From the NCBI RefSeq assembly GCF_030160295.1, contig NZ_BSOB01000010.1, positions 404,901 to 468,900 of the forward strand: a stretch of 64,000 nt of DNA. Direction: 5' to 3'. A program made the position numbers and the translations under genes. The notes below the pieces were generated by a model, which saw only the letters and a list, made by a program, of their open reading frames with translations, ran no database searches and was not told the DNA's origin. The DNA comes from Dyella acidisoli (lineage in GTDB: Bacteria > Pseudomonadota > Gammaproteobacteria > Xanthomonadales > Rhodanobacteraceae). Shown here one piece after another: positions 9,242-17,366 of this stretch. The number at the start of each line of letters is the position of its first letter. Positions within the stretch are counted from its first letter, which is position 1.

Positions 9242-10216
9242 TCACACAACAGCCCAGAGTTTCTTCGCCTCCTCTGCGATCACATCCGGACGCTCCTCCG
9301 GATAGAACAGCTTCGCATTCGCCACTTTCCGTACCCCTAGCGAATTCCCAAGCGTCTTGTCCAGATACTCCGCTCCCGCTAGCGAAAAGATCGTATCGTC
9401 CACACCCCACACGATGCGCGTGGGCACTTTGCAGCGGCGAAGCGCGGGTCCGATGTCCTGCAGTGGGTTATGTTCCAGCGCCATTGCATAGGCATGCACC
9501 AGAGCCTTGCGGCGAGGTGAGCTCACTAGCGGCTTAAAGTAGCAGTCGATGGCTTCATCCGTAGGATCAGCAGGATTAGCGAAACACATGCCGCCGATGC
9601 CCTGCGGCGAGCGCGCCAGCTGCTTGTCTGCCAGCCAGGGGGCAAGCCATTGATCGACGAATTTGCCTTCATGCGATAGCGCGATCACCGGCAGCATGGC
9701 CGCTGGCGGACTTTCATGTTCCGTGTCGCAATTGGTAAGCAGCAAGCTGCGAACGCGCTCGGGATGCCGCGTCACGAACAACTGGGCAACCGCACCGCCG
9801 CTGTCGCTGCCAACCAGATCCACGCTCGCAATACCGAGTGAATCCAACAGTGTAATCAACATGGCAACTTGCGCGTCGGGTGTAACGCTCTGCCCTTCGG
9901 CCACTTCGGTATAACCCAGGCCAAGAAAATCTGCCGCGATGCAGCGACGATACGGCGAAAGGCGATCCAAGGCACCGCGCCATTGGAAGCTATTCAACGG
10001 GAAGCCGTGCAAGAACAGCGCCGCTTCTCCACTGCCGCGTTCCACGTAGGCAATACGACCGAACGACGTCTTCAGAAATCGACGACTGGCGTGAAAGCTC
10101 TTTTCGTCCAGGGCCTGTTCTACTCGGCTCTTTGCCAGAAGGCGTGGCGCGTGTCCCGTCAAAACGCTCGATGCGATCAGGCCAGCGGTGAGTTGCAAAA
10201 ATGCTCTGCGTTGCAC
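9242..10216 (-). CDS. Exported alpha/beta hydrolase (epoxide hydrolase/haloalkane dehalogenase-like)
   Basis: A 324-residue protein. The N-terminus MQRRAFLQLTAGLIASS looks like a twin-arginine signal, so export to the periplasm is likely. HGFPLNSFQW is the oxyanion-hole region. The nucleophile elbow reads VGSDSGG, placing Asp where serine hydrolases have Ser, as in epoxide hydrolases and dehalogenases. VWGVDDTIF supplies a likely acid residue. Near the C-terminus, where the catalytic His is expected, it reads NAKLFYPEERPD with no His. Substrate unknown. It is divergent from the MmyB-type regulator at 10357, which may control it. Confidence 0.8.
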   Translation of the reverse strand: MQRRAFLQLTAGLIASSVLTGHAPRLLAKSRVEQALDEKSFHASRRFLKTSFGRIAYVERGSGEAALFLHGFPLNSFQWRGALDRLSPYRRCIAADFLGLGYTEVAEGQSVTPDAQVAMLITLLDSLGIASVDLVGSDSGGAVAQLFVTRHPERVRSLLLTNCDTEHESPPAAMLPVIALSHEGKFVDQWLAPWLADKQLARSPQGIGGMCFANPADPTDEAIDCYFKPLVSSPRRKALVHAYAMALEHNPLQDIGPALRRCKVPTRIVWGVDDTIFSLAGAEYLDKTLGNSLGVRKVANAKLFYPEERPDVIAEEAKKLWAVV

Positions 10217-10285
10217 GTTGGTTTCCCCATGTGATGGATGGCCACATCATTCCATTCGATGGCTCATGCAATCAATGACGCGCAG

Positions 10286-10314
10286 GGTCATGGCTGTATG
10301 ACCTGGAAGGTCAT
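10286..10314. promoter_or_regulatory. Candidate operator between the hydrolase and its divergent regulator
   Basis: Three copies of the half-site ggtcat lie in 29 bases: 10286-10291, inverted as atgacc at 10298-10303, and direct again at 10309-10314. They sit in the 140-bp gap between the divergent hydrolase and MmyB-type regulator genes, so they are plausible binding sites for that regulator. This is pattern-based only. Confidence 0.4.
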
Positions 10315-10356
10315 GGCTTTCTTGTAGTCGCCGGCTTAGCATCCCCGCAGACCATC

Positions 10357-11190
10357 TTGCGAGCTGCCCGCTTGGACGCTTCGATCTCCACCTCTCCTGC
10401 CCACGTTGGCCATCTACTGCGCGAATGGCGCGCCAGCCGACGGTTCAGTCAGCTAGACCTTGCGCTAGCAGCGGATGTATCGGCCCGTCACCTCAGTTGT
10501 GTGGAAACCGGCAAGGCCCAAGCCAGCCGTGACATGGTGCTGCGCCTGGCCGATGCGCTTGAGATGCCTCTGCGCGAATGCAATGCGCTACTGATGGCGG
10601 CGGGCTATGCGCCGAGATACCCGGAAACTTCGCTGAGCACACCGGCCATGGCGCAGGTGCGCCGCGCCATCGAGCTGATGCTCAAACAACAGGAACCCTA
10701 TCCCGCGTTTCTGCTCAATCGGCATTGGGACGTGCTGATGGCAAACCAGGCCGCCGCACGTGTTGCGAACTTTGTATTGCGCGGCGCCAGCAGTTCGCAT
10801 ACGAACATGATCCGGCAGATCTTCGATCCGAACGATCTGCGCTCGGCCATCGTCAATTGGGAGGACGTTGCGGGCGACCTGATCCGGCACCTGCACGACG
10901 TGATTGCCGCCACACCATCCGACGGTGTTGCGCGTGCATTGCTGGAAGAAGCGCTCGCATACCCTGGCGTGCCTATGCAATGGCGGATAAGGGATCTGGG
11001 TGCAGCGCCATCACCGCTGCTCACCACCATCTTTCGCGTGGATGGCCAGCAGCTGAGCTTCTTCTCCACCATCACCACGTTCGGTACGCCGCGCGACGTC
11101 ACCATCGATGAATTGCACATCGAATCGTGCTTTCCGATGGATGAGGAAACGGCCGAATATTGCCGCGAGTTGGTAAGTCGCGAAGCTTGA
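10357..11190 (+). CDS. XRE-family regulator with MmyB-like ligand-binding domain
   Basis: A 277-residue regulator. Residues about 20-75 form a helix-turn-helix of XRE type (LLREWRASRRFSQLDLALAA...SARHLSCVETGKAQASRDM). The rest resembles the MmyB-like PAS-type domain: AMAQVRRAIELMLKQQEPYP, NRHWDVLMANQAA and MIRQIFDP. Members often control neighbouring dehydrogenase or hydrolase genes. The listed start is TTG; a later TTG five codons in is possible. It is divergent from the alpha/beta hydrolase gene, with candidate operators between them. The ligand is unknown. Confidence 0.88.
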   Translation: MRAARLDASISTSPAHVGHLLREWRASRRFSQLDLALAADVSARHLSCVETGKAQASRDMVLRLADALEMPLRECNALLMAAGYAPRYPETSLSTPAMAQVRRAIELMLKQQEPYPAFLLNRHWDVLMANQAAARVANFVLRGASSSHTNMIRQIFDPNDLRSAIVNWEDVAGDLIRHLHDVIAATPSDGVARALLEEALAYPGVPMQWRIRDLGAAPSPLLTTIFRVDGQQLSFFSTITTFGTPRDVTIDELHIESCFPMDEETAEYCRELVSREA

Positions 11191-11193
11191 TGC

Positions 11194-11319
11194 CCCCTCC
11201 CCCTGCTTTGCAGGGGAGGGCCGGGGTGGGGTTGCACGAGCTTGCTGCGCAATTTGCATTCGTCGCGAGGTTGCTTCACCCCACCCTAACCATCCCCTAC
11301 TACACGTAGGGGAGGGGAC
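11194..11319. repeat. Inverted pair of G-rich dispersed repeats
   Basis: A hairpin unit (ccctccccctgctttgcagg, then ggaggg and ccggggtgggg) at 11194-11232 faces an inverted unit (caccccaccctaaccatccc, then a ggggaggggacc end) at 11276-11319. Related units occur at 17829, 28192, 45481, 48403 and 59709. It fills the gap between the convergent regulator and phospholipase genes. Confidence 0.75.
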
Positions 11320-11333
11320 CATTGCGTCGAAAA

Positions 11334-13406
11334 TCAAAGTTTCTGGTAGTTCAACCAACGCGCTTGCCCAATTGCCGGATCGGTCACGCTCGCCTCGCCC
11401 GCCTCCACGTGCCCGGCCAGACGTTGCACGAAACCCGCTTCCGCGTCAGCTCGCACGATCAGGTCGTACCAGCCGTAGCTGTCACCGAGATGCCAGGGCT
11501 TCTCCGCGTGCTCGCCCGGCTTCAGCAGATAGGTGACGGACTCGCCGTTGTAGAGGTTCTCGACCGAGACGTTGCAATAGTCGCGGCCATCGTTCGCCAG
11601 CATCAGCACAATGCGGGCATGTTCGCGTTCGTAGCGGCTGGCGATCTGCAATACCGTCTTGCGCGAGGCACTATCGCCCTTGAAGCTGCGGACGAAGCCG
11701 TTCGGCCCATAGGCGTGCAATTCGTAGGCACCCTGGATCGGCCATGTGGCAGAAAGCGACTTTTCCGCTTCGACGGTATAGAACCACGGGCCGCTGGATG
11801 TTCCGGCCGAACGCACATGGAAGCAGGCACCTGCGCGGCCTTCGTTGTGGAAATCGATGCGCAAGTTTCCATCTTCCCAATGACCGTGCGCCTGCAAGTC
11901 GTAAGGCAGTGCACGCGCTGGCTTCACGCCTTGCTCCTGCACCGGCAACGCCTGATTCGTGGGCGGCATGGGCGAATAATCGGGGTGACGCAGATTGTCC
12001 GGCGGCACATAGGCCTGCGTGTTCGGCAGCGGCACCTGCGCACCATTGGGCTTGGCGAAGTCGAAAGCCGAAGTCAGGTCACCGCACACTGCACGACGCC
12101 ATGCAGTGATGTTCGGTTCGGGCAACCCGTAGCGTTTCTCAATGAATTGAATGATCGAGGTGTGATCAAACACCTCCGAGCAGACAAAGCCACCCTTGCT
12201 CCACGGCGATACCACGATCATCGGCACGCGCGGCCCCAGGCCATACGGACCGGCCGGGTAATAGATGTTGCCCGGAAAGATTTCGTTGGCGGTCGAAACG
12301 GTCGACTGCCCATGCGCATCGGAAGGCGGCACGCATGGTGGCACGGCGTGATCGAAGAAGCCGTCATTTTCATCGTAGGTAATGAAAAGCACGGTCTTAC
12401 TGAAAACGTCCGGATTGCTGGTCAACGCATCCAGCACCTGCGAGACATACCAAGCGCCATAGTTCGCCGGCCAGTTCGGATGCTCGGTATACGCTTCCGG
12501 CGCCGCGATCCACGACACCTGAGGCAATTTGTTGGCAAGTACATCGCTGCGCAGCTGATCGAACAAACCACCGCCGGCAGAGATATTCGTGCCAGTGCGC
12601 GCGCCCTGATACAGCGGACTGTTGGGCTGCGCATTCCGATATTGGTTGAAGTACAGCAGCGAGTTGTCGCCGTAATTGCCGATGTAGGCATCGTCGGTCC
12701 AACCCCAGAATCCGGCTGCATCCAGGCCCGTGCCAGCGTCTTGGTAGATCTTCCAAGAGATGCCGGCGTCCTGCAGCACTTCCGGATAGGTGGACCAGCC
12801 ATAGCCGGCTTCAGCGTTGTCGATTACCGGACCGCCACCAGTGCCGTCGTTACCCACCCAACCGGTCCACATGTAGTAGCGGTTCGGATCGGTAGGGCCC
12901 AACACGGAGCAGTGATACGCATCGCACACTGTGAACGCGTCGGCGAGCGCGTAGTGGTAGGGAATGTCTTCGCGCGTGAGGTACGCCATCGTCGTAGTGC
13001 CCTTGGTCGGCACCCATTGATCGTACTGGCCTGCGTTCCATGCGCTGTGCGTGCTGGTCCAATCGTGTGCGAGGTCTTCCAGGAACTGCAGCCCCAGATC
13101 CGGCGCAGTGGGGTGGAACGGCAGCACATAACCCGAACCGTCGGGCTGGTACCACACCGAGTTGCCAGACGACAGATTCACCGGGCGAGGGTCACCGAAG
13201 CCGCGCACGCCCTTCAACGATCCAAAGTAGTGATCGAAGGAGCGGTTTTCCTGCATCAGGATCACGATGTGCTCAACGTCCTCGATCGTGCCCGTTCGGC
13301 GATGCGCGGGAATTTCCAGTGCGCGCGTAATGCTGGCGGGGAGCATCGAGGCCAGCGTGGTGCTGCCCAGTAGCTGCAGGAATCGGCGGCGGCTCATTGA
13401 GGTCAT
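11334..13406 (-). CDS. Phosphocholine-specific phospholipase C, exported
   Basis: A 690-residue enzyme of the bacterial acid phosphatase/phospholipase C family. MSRRRFLQLLGSTTLASM is a twin-arginine signal. HIVILMQENRSFDHYFG carries metal and active-site residues, followed by CDAYHCSVLGP and FITYDENDGFFDH. The C-terminal 200 residues contain two repeated beta domains, one starting near LRIDFHNEGRAGACF, as in the non-haemolytic PlcN group. It would cleave phosphatidylcholine or related lipids outside the cytoplasm, releasing phosphocholine. It is a single gene with no accessory gene nearby. The ATG three codons further in (MSRRR) is an equally good start. Confidence 0.9.
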   Translation of the reverse strand: MTSMSRRRFLQLLGSTTLASMLPASITRALEIPAHRRTGTIEDVEHIVILMQENRSFDHYFGSLKGVRGFGDPRPVNLSSGNSVWYQPDGSGYVLPFHPTAPDLGLQFLEDLAHDWTSTHSAWNAGQYDQWVPTKGTTTMAYLTREDIPYHYALADAFTVCDAYHCSVLGPTDPNRYYMWTGWVGNDGTGGGPVIDNAEAGYGWSTYPEVLQDAGISWKIYQDAGTGLDAAGFWGWTDDAYIGNYGDNSLLYFNQYRNAQPNSPLYQGARTGTNISAGGGLFDQLRSDVLANKLPQVSWIAAPEAYTEHPNWPANYGAWYVSQVLDALTSNPDVFSKTVLFITYDENDGFFDHAVPPCVPPSDAHGQSTVSTANEIFPGNIYYPAGPYGLGPRVPMIVVSPWSKGGFVCSEVFDHTSIIQFIEKRYGLPEPNITAWRRAVCGDLTSAFDFAKPNGAQVPLPNTQAYVPPDNLRHPDYSPMPPTNQALPVQEQGVKPARALPYDLQAHGHWEDGNLRIDFHNEGRAGACFHVRSAGTSSGPWFYTVEAEKSLSATWPIQGAYELHAYGPNGFVRSFKGDSASRKTVLQIASRYEREHARIVLMLANDGRDYCNVSVENLYNGESVTYLLKPGEHAEKPWHLGDSYGWYDLIVRADAEAGFVQRLAGHVEAGEASVTDPAIGQARWLNYQKL

Positions 13407-13598
13407 GCTGAATCCCTTTGTTTCGCGCGTGAATGATGCCGCGCGATGCTGCGTGGAGAACGTTGCAGGCGTGCGACATCCGTGGGACTGGTTGGCGAAT
13501 CGAGTGGGTAATCACAGTGTTTGCGAAAGGTACGGCGACGAATCTTTCACGCGTTGCCAACGTAACGGCGTTTTCGGTGATGTGTGACCTTGCCTTGT

Positions 13599-13626
13599 CG
13601 TCATTCTGGCGAAGACCGGAATGACG
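13599..13626. repeat. Single degenerate copy of the cattccggcgaaggccggaatg repeat
   Basis: CGTCATTC and GAATGACG form an 8-bp dyad around tggcgaagaccg, a one-unit relative of the arms at 4181-4299. It lies in the 250-bp spacer between the phospholipase gene and pepP. I see nothing else there apart from presumed promoter sequence. Confidence 0.65.
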
Positions 13627-13656
13627 ATGAGGGGAAGCTGGCATCAGTACCGAGGC

Positions 13657-15006
13657 TTACCGTCCCGCCAACAGAGCCTCAATCTCCTCCGGCTCCTTCG
13701 GCACATCCACCGTCAGCACCTCATTGCCATCGCGCGTCACCGCTACATCGTCTTCGATACGAATACCGATGCCGCGCCATGCTTCAGGCACGGACATGTC
13801 GTCCGGCGCGATGTAAATGCCAGGCTCAACCGTAAGCACCATGCCCGGCTCCAGCATGCGCGGTTCGCCATCGACGCGATAATCACCTACGTCGTGCACA
13901 TCAAGGCCCAACCAGTGACTGGTCTTGGCGGGGAAGAAACGTTTGTAGCTGCCTTGCGCGATGGCTTCGACTGGATCGCCCTTGAGCAGGCCGAGTGCAC
14001 ACAGACCCTCAGTGATCACATGCACGGCCACATCGTGCGCGGTGCTGTAGGAACGCCCTGGCTTCACTTCATCGATTGCAGCGTGCTGCGCCGTCAGCAC
14101 GATTTCGTACAGCGCGCGCTGTTCGCGATTGAAGCGTCCGCTAATGGGAAAGCTGCGGCTGATATCGGACGCGTAACATTCCAGCTCCGCACCAGCGTCG
14201 ATCAGTAACAGATCGCCTTGCCTGAGCGGTGCGCGATTGGCTTGATAATGCATGGTGCAGGCGTTTACACCGCCGGCCACGATGGGCGGAAACGCCGCCA
14301 CCGCACCGCGACTACGCATGATGCGCAGCAGTTCTGCTTCCACTTCATATTCATGCCGGCCGGCGCGCGCCATCGCCATACCGGCCAGATGCGCTTCCGC
14401 AGCAATGGCGGCCGAGGCGCGCATCAACTTCAGCTCCGCGCGTGATTTGTACAAACGCAGATCGTGCAGCAGATGACCAAGCGCCACGAATTCTTTCGGC
14501 ACCACGCCGCCGCCGCGCAATTGCCGCAACCGGCGCATCCAGCCGAGCAGTTGCGCGTCGAATTGCGGCTCACGGCCGAAATGGCAATAGACCCGCGCAC
14601 GGCCTTCGATCATGCCCGGCAGGATGTCGTCGATGTCGTCAATGGGGAACGCATCATCCATGCCGTAATCGGCCACGGCGCGCTCGGTGCCGATGAATTC
14701 GCCATGCCAGCGCTCGCGTTCCGGATCGCGCTCGCGGCAGAACAGCACCATTTCGCCATGCTGGCGGCCCGGCAGCAACGCAAGCACCGCGTCGGGCTCG
14801 GGAAAGCCGCTCAGGTAATGGAAATCCGAATCCTGACGATACGGCCATGCGGCATCGGCATTGCGCATACGTTCGGGCGCGGTGGCGATCAACACCACTG
14901 CGTCTTCCCTGGCCATCTTCATCAATTGGCGGCGACGCCGCGCAAATTCCTCGGAAGCGATATTCAATGCAACGTGCCGCTGGAAGACGGGTTGGGAATG
15001 TGACAC
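13657..15006 (-). CDS. pepP: Xaa-Pro aminopeptidase P
   Basis: A 449-residue protein. The N-terminal half is the AMP_N domain, with RRRQLMKMA, WPYRQDSDFHYLSGF and PEPDAVLAL. The C-terminal half is the M24 domain with ligands Asp in LIDAGAE, Asp in YASDISRSF, His in KTSHWLGLDVHD, Glu in VEPGIYI and Glu in GIRIEDDV. It removes N-terminal residues that precede proline. The start overlaps the end of the YgfB-family gene by 43 bases; ygfB-pepP is a conserved pair in gammaproteobacteria. Confidence 0.94.
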   Translation of the reverse strand: MSHSQPVFQRHVALNIASEEFARRRRQLMKMAREDAVVLIATAPERMRNADAAWPYRQDSDFHYLSGFPEPDAVLALLPGRQHGEMVLFCRERDPERERWHGEFIGTERAVADYGMDDAFPIDDIDDILPGMIEGRARVYCHFGREPQFDAQLLGWMRRLRQLRGGGVVPKEFVALGHLLHDLRLYKSRAELKLMRASAAIAAEAHLAGMAMARAGRHEYEVEAELLRIMRSRGAVAAFPPIVAGGVNACTMHYQANRAPLRQGDLLLIDAGAELECYASDISRSFPISGRFNREQRALYEIVLTAQHAAIDEVKPGRSYSTAHDVAVHVITEGLCALGLLKGDPVEAIAQGSYKRFFPAKTSHWLGLDVHDVGDYRVDGEPRMLEPGMVLTVEPGIYIAPDDMSVPEAWRGIGIRIEDDVAVTRDGNEVLTVDVPKEPEEIEALLAGR

Positions 15007-15527
15007 TCCGTGAACACCAGCATGGCGCCCATGCGCACGAATTCGTGCACTTCGATCAAGGCGTCTTCATCTTCGTCTTCGTTGGTGAAATCGAGCGTCG
15101 AAGAAGCAATCGCACCGAGATCGCCCAGGATTTCCTTGCCCTCGTCAGATAGCCGTTTGTGCGCATCCGGACCGCCCAGGCCGAAACCGCCTAAAAAGCC
15201 GCGACACCAATCCACCAATGCGTCGGCACGTTCCGGCAAGGGGCGATCGTCCGCTGGCACCAGGGGTTCGAAGCCAAGTTCAGGGTCCCCCAGTTCTTGC
15301 TCGCTTTGGCTGACCAATTGGTCCAGCAGAGACTGGTCCCTTTCGGACACGCGGTCGCTACCCGCTTCGAGATGCAAGGCGTTCAGCACGGATCGCTTGC
15401 CCGGCCTGCCGCTTGCTGCCAGGAAGCCGCACAGGGAACCATGTAACTCACTGGCGGGAATGGACAATCGCAGGCTCACAACGACATCGTCCAGTTCGTC
15501 GTAACCGATGGGCTCGGGGGCGGTCAT
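14964..15527 (-). CDS. ygfB: YgfB/UPF0149 family protein
   Basis: A 187-residue acidic, helical protein. IGYDELDDVVVSLRLSIPAS, ELHGSLCGFLAASGR and DWCRGFLGGFGLGG match the UPF0149 (YecA/YgfB-like) family. I chose the ATG at 15527 because it follows a ggag ribosome site and fits family length; a longer in-frame reading to 15629 adds residues that do not resemble the family. In Pseudomonas, YgfB affects gene expression and beta-lactam resistance; its role here is unknown. It lies upstream of pepP and is divergent from the zapB-like/zapA pair. Confidence 0.88.
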   Translation of the reverse strand: MTAPEPIGYDELDDVVVSLRLSIPASELHGSLCGFLAASGRPGKRSVLNALHLEAGSDRVSERDQSLLDQLVSQSEQELGDPELGFEPLVPADDRPLPERADALVDWCRGFLGGFGLGGPDAHKRLSDEGKEILGDLGAIASSTLDFTNEDEDEDALIEVHEFVRMGAMLVFTECHIPNPSSSGTLH

Positions 15528-15627
15528 CTCGATCTCCGTTAACCTTGGAGGCGCAAGTTTAGTGCACCACAGTGCATAGGCGATCCGGCCCACAGATTTC
15601 GCACAATGTCCTGATATAGTTTGGCTC

Positions 15628-15852
15628 ATGAAGACACCCGACGCCGCCCGGTACGAGCTTGCCGCGCTGAATCAGCAGCTTGACCGGTTGCTCGAATACG
15701 TTCATCGCTTGAGCGAAGAAAACCGCAGCTTGCGCCATAGTCAGGAACAACTGGCGAGCGAACGCGCAAATCTGCTGGCACGCAATGAACAGGCGCGAAG
15801 CCGGGTCGAAGCGATGATTCAACGACTCAAGGCGCTCGAGAACAATGGCTGA
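15628..15852 (+). CDS. ZapB-like coiled-coil protein (TIGR02449 type)
   Basis: A 74-residue protein that is almost wholly heptad-patterned coiled coil (ELAALNQQLDRLLEYVHRL followed by LRHSQEQLASERANLLARN). Size and position before zapA fit the TIGR02449 family, a ZapB-like partner. A role in FtsZ-ring organisation is inferred from the neighbour. It overlaps zapA by 8 bases. Confidence 0.82.
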   Translation: MKTPDAARYELAALNQQLDRLLEYVHRLSEENRSLRHSQEQLASERANLLARNEQARSRVEAMIQRLKALENNG

Positions 15853-16180
15853 CGTCATCAGCATGTCCACCAACGAACCCGTTTCGCTGCGCCTGATCGA
15901 TCGTGAATTCCTGATTGCCTGTCCGCCGGAAGAACGCGACGGCTTGCTGGAAGCGGCGAGCTTTCTCGATCGCAAGATGCGCGAGTTGCGCTCGCACGCC
16001 AAAACGCCGGGCTTCGACCGCTTGGCAGTCCTCGCGGCGATCAGCATCACGCACGAATACCTGCAATTGCAAAAGCGTGCCAACACCGCAGATCACAGCG
16101 GTGCTGAACCCGATCTTGTCGATGGACTGGCTGCATTGCGCCGCAAGCTTGAAGCCGCACTCGATGCGCAACTAAAATAG
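15845..16180 (+). CDS. zapA: Cell division protein ZapA
   Basis: A 111-residue protein. VSLRLIDREFLIACPPEERD and LLEAASFLDRKMRELR match ZapA, and RLAVLAAISITHEYLQLQK is its helical dimer region. ZapA binds FtsZ and bundles filaments at mid-cell. An in-frame ATG six codons in (MSTNEP) is another possible start. The 3' end of the gene carries the promoter of the downstream 6S RNA gene; zapA-ssrS-fau is a conserved gammaproteobacterial block. Confidence 0.92.
   Translation: MADVISMSTNEPVSLRLIDREFLIACPPEERDGLLEAASFLDRKMRELRSHAKTPGFDRLAVLAAISITHEYLQLQKRANTADHSGAEPDLVDGLAALRRKLEAALDAQLK
16149..16178 (+). promoter_or_regulatory. Sigma-70 type promoter of the 6S RNA
   Basis: TTGAAG (16149-16154) and TAAAAT (16173-16178) are separated by 18 bases, with the expected transcription start near 16185, at the base of the predicted 6S closing stem. 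The promoter lies inside the end of zapA. Confidence 0.6.
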
Positions 16181-16184
16181 TCCT

Positions 16185-16376
16185 CGGCGTTTTCTGCGGT
16201 GTGCGCCAGCACACTCTTACATATTGCCTTGTTCCTATATACGACCCGGGTCGGTTACTTAAGGTTGTTGCGCAAGTCCGCCGCGAGCGGAAAGCCTTGA
16301 AGCCTTAATATCCCTCCCACCTGATCCCATTGGATCAAGGTCGTTTGGTGGGCAGCGGCATCGCGGTTGACGCCAC
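16185..16376 (+). ncRNA. ssrS: 6S RNA
   Basis: An approximately 190-base RNA between zapA and fau, the conserved site of ssrS. The ends pair: GGCGT (16186-16190) with ACGCC (16370-16374), then CTGCGGTG with CATCGCGG across small bulges. The segments gaagccttaat and cacctgatcccattggatca resemble the 3' half of E. coli 6S RNA, followed by gggcagcggcatc, the counterpart of its gcggcatc stem. 6S RNA mimics an open promoter and sequesters the sigma-70 holoenzyme in stationary phase. Ends are estimated to within about 10 bases. Confidence 0.87.
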
Positions 16377-16443
16377 CCCATTCCCAGCCCGGACGCCGCC
16401 CAGCGCGGCGTTCGGTCAGCGGGGCACTGAGCCAAGCCCCCAA

Positions 16444-16732
16444 GGGGTGATCTGACCCATTCTGTGTAGGCGGCATGATGTCCAGAAGGCTTGCAGGGTG
16501 TGTTGCGCGGCGCAGAGAAGACTGGCCGTCTTTTCAAGCCGCGCGACGCAGCCTGCGAGCCTTCTGGACATCACCCCGTCATTTCAATTCAATGCGCGGG
16601 GGCCAGCCGTGTCTGTCCCCATGCCTTCGGTCCATCGTCTCGACAGACGGCCAGTCTGCCTTTGCCGATGGCCCTATGGCCTGCGAACAGACACGGCTGG
16701 TGACGCCTACGCAGAATGGATCAGAGCACCCC
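16444..16732 (+). repeat. Composite palindromic element, copy 1 (MITE-like)
   Basis: A 289-bp element with terminal inverted repeats of about 29 bp (left starts ggggtgatctgacccattct, 3 mismatches). Inside are two long hairpins: arms 16477-16498/16551-16572 (gatgtccagaaggcttgcag type) and 16603-16616/16687-16700 (ccagccgtgtctgt, perfect). The loops contain agactggccgtct and its reverse complement agacggccagtct. A homologous copy in opposite orientation lies at 50120-50388. No transposase and no convincing target duplication. It lies 68 bases after the 6S RNA, and its right end reaches the fau start region. Confidence 0.85.
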
Positions 16733-16748
16733 ATGGGAGACGCGCGAC

Positions 16749-17366
16749 GTGGACACCGCCGCACGACGTCGTGAACTACGCCAGCGCTTGGCAGAACGCC
16801 GCCGCGCCCTCACCCCTCCCCAGCGCATCGCCGCCGCACAGGGCCTTCGGCGCAGCCTGGAGCACCTGCCCGAATACCATACGGACACGCGTGTTGCCGG
16901 CTACTGGGCCTGCGACGGCGAGTTGCCACTCAACCTGGTGATTCCACCGCTAGCCACGCGCGGCCAGCAGTTCCTGCTGCCCCTGATCGGCCAGGACAAC
17001 CTCTTACGCTTCGCGCCCTGGTCGGCAGGTGATCCGGTGCAACCCAACCGCTTCGGCATCCCCGAACCGGTCACACCGCGCGAATGGTTCGCCCCATTCC
17101 AACTCGACCTGGTGTTCGTGCCCCTGCTCGCCTTCGACCGCCACGGCAATCGCCTGGGCTACGGCGGTGGCTACTACGATCGAAGCTTCGCCTTCCTGAA
17201 AGATCAGCTGCGCCCGACCGAGCCCTTGCTTGTGGGCATTGCCTACGATTTCCAGGAGTTGCCAGAAATCGCTCCTGAACGCTGGGACATATCGCTGGAC
17301 TTCATCGCTACCGATCGCGAACTTATCGACTGCCGCGCCAACACGTCAGGAGACCTGAACGCATGA
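16749..17366 (+). CDS. fau: 5-formyltetrahydrofolate cyclo-ligase
   Basis: A 205-residue enzyme that converts 5-formyl-THF to 5,10-methenyl-THF with ATP. RRELRQRLAERRRALTP is the family N-terminus. RLGYGGGYYDRSF is the conserved glycine-rich signature, and GIAYDFQE follows. I chose GTG at 16749, preceded by gggaga at 8 bases. An in-frame ATG at 16716 lies inside the terminal repeat of the palindromic element, lacks a ribosome site and would add 11 repeat-derived residues. The stop overlaps the EVE-domain gene. Confidence 0.9.
   Translation: MDTAARRRELRQRLAERRRALTPPQRIAAAQGLRRSLEHLPEYHTDTRVAGYWACDGELPLNLVIPPLATRGQQFLLPLIGQDNLLRFAPWSAGDPVQPNRFGIPEPVTPREWFAPFQLDLVFVPLLAFDRHGNRLGYGGGYYDRSFAFLKDQLRPTEPLLVGIAYDFQELPEIAPERWDISLDFIATDRELIDCRANTSGDLNA

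Noticed and set aside
9318-9330. A possible nested gene opposite the alpha/beta hydrolase C-terminus
   Set aside because: Only shadow frames exist there and none has a ribosome site.
11322-13373. A 683-codon plus-strand ORF opposite the phospholipase C gene
   Set aside because: It is the antisense shadow of a well-recognised gene with signal peptide and catalytic motifs. The reading has no family resemblance and owes its length to high G+C.
16475-16774. A 99-codon ORF inside element copy 1, with a similar 95-codon ORF in copy 2 (50070-50357, minus)
   Set aside because: The similarity follows from the shared repeat. The readings are dominated by Arg, Ser and Pro, have no domain, and cross the palindromes, so they are probably not translated.
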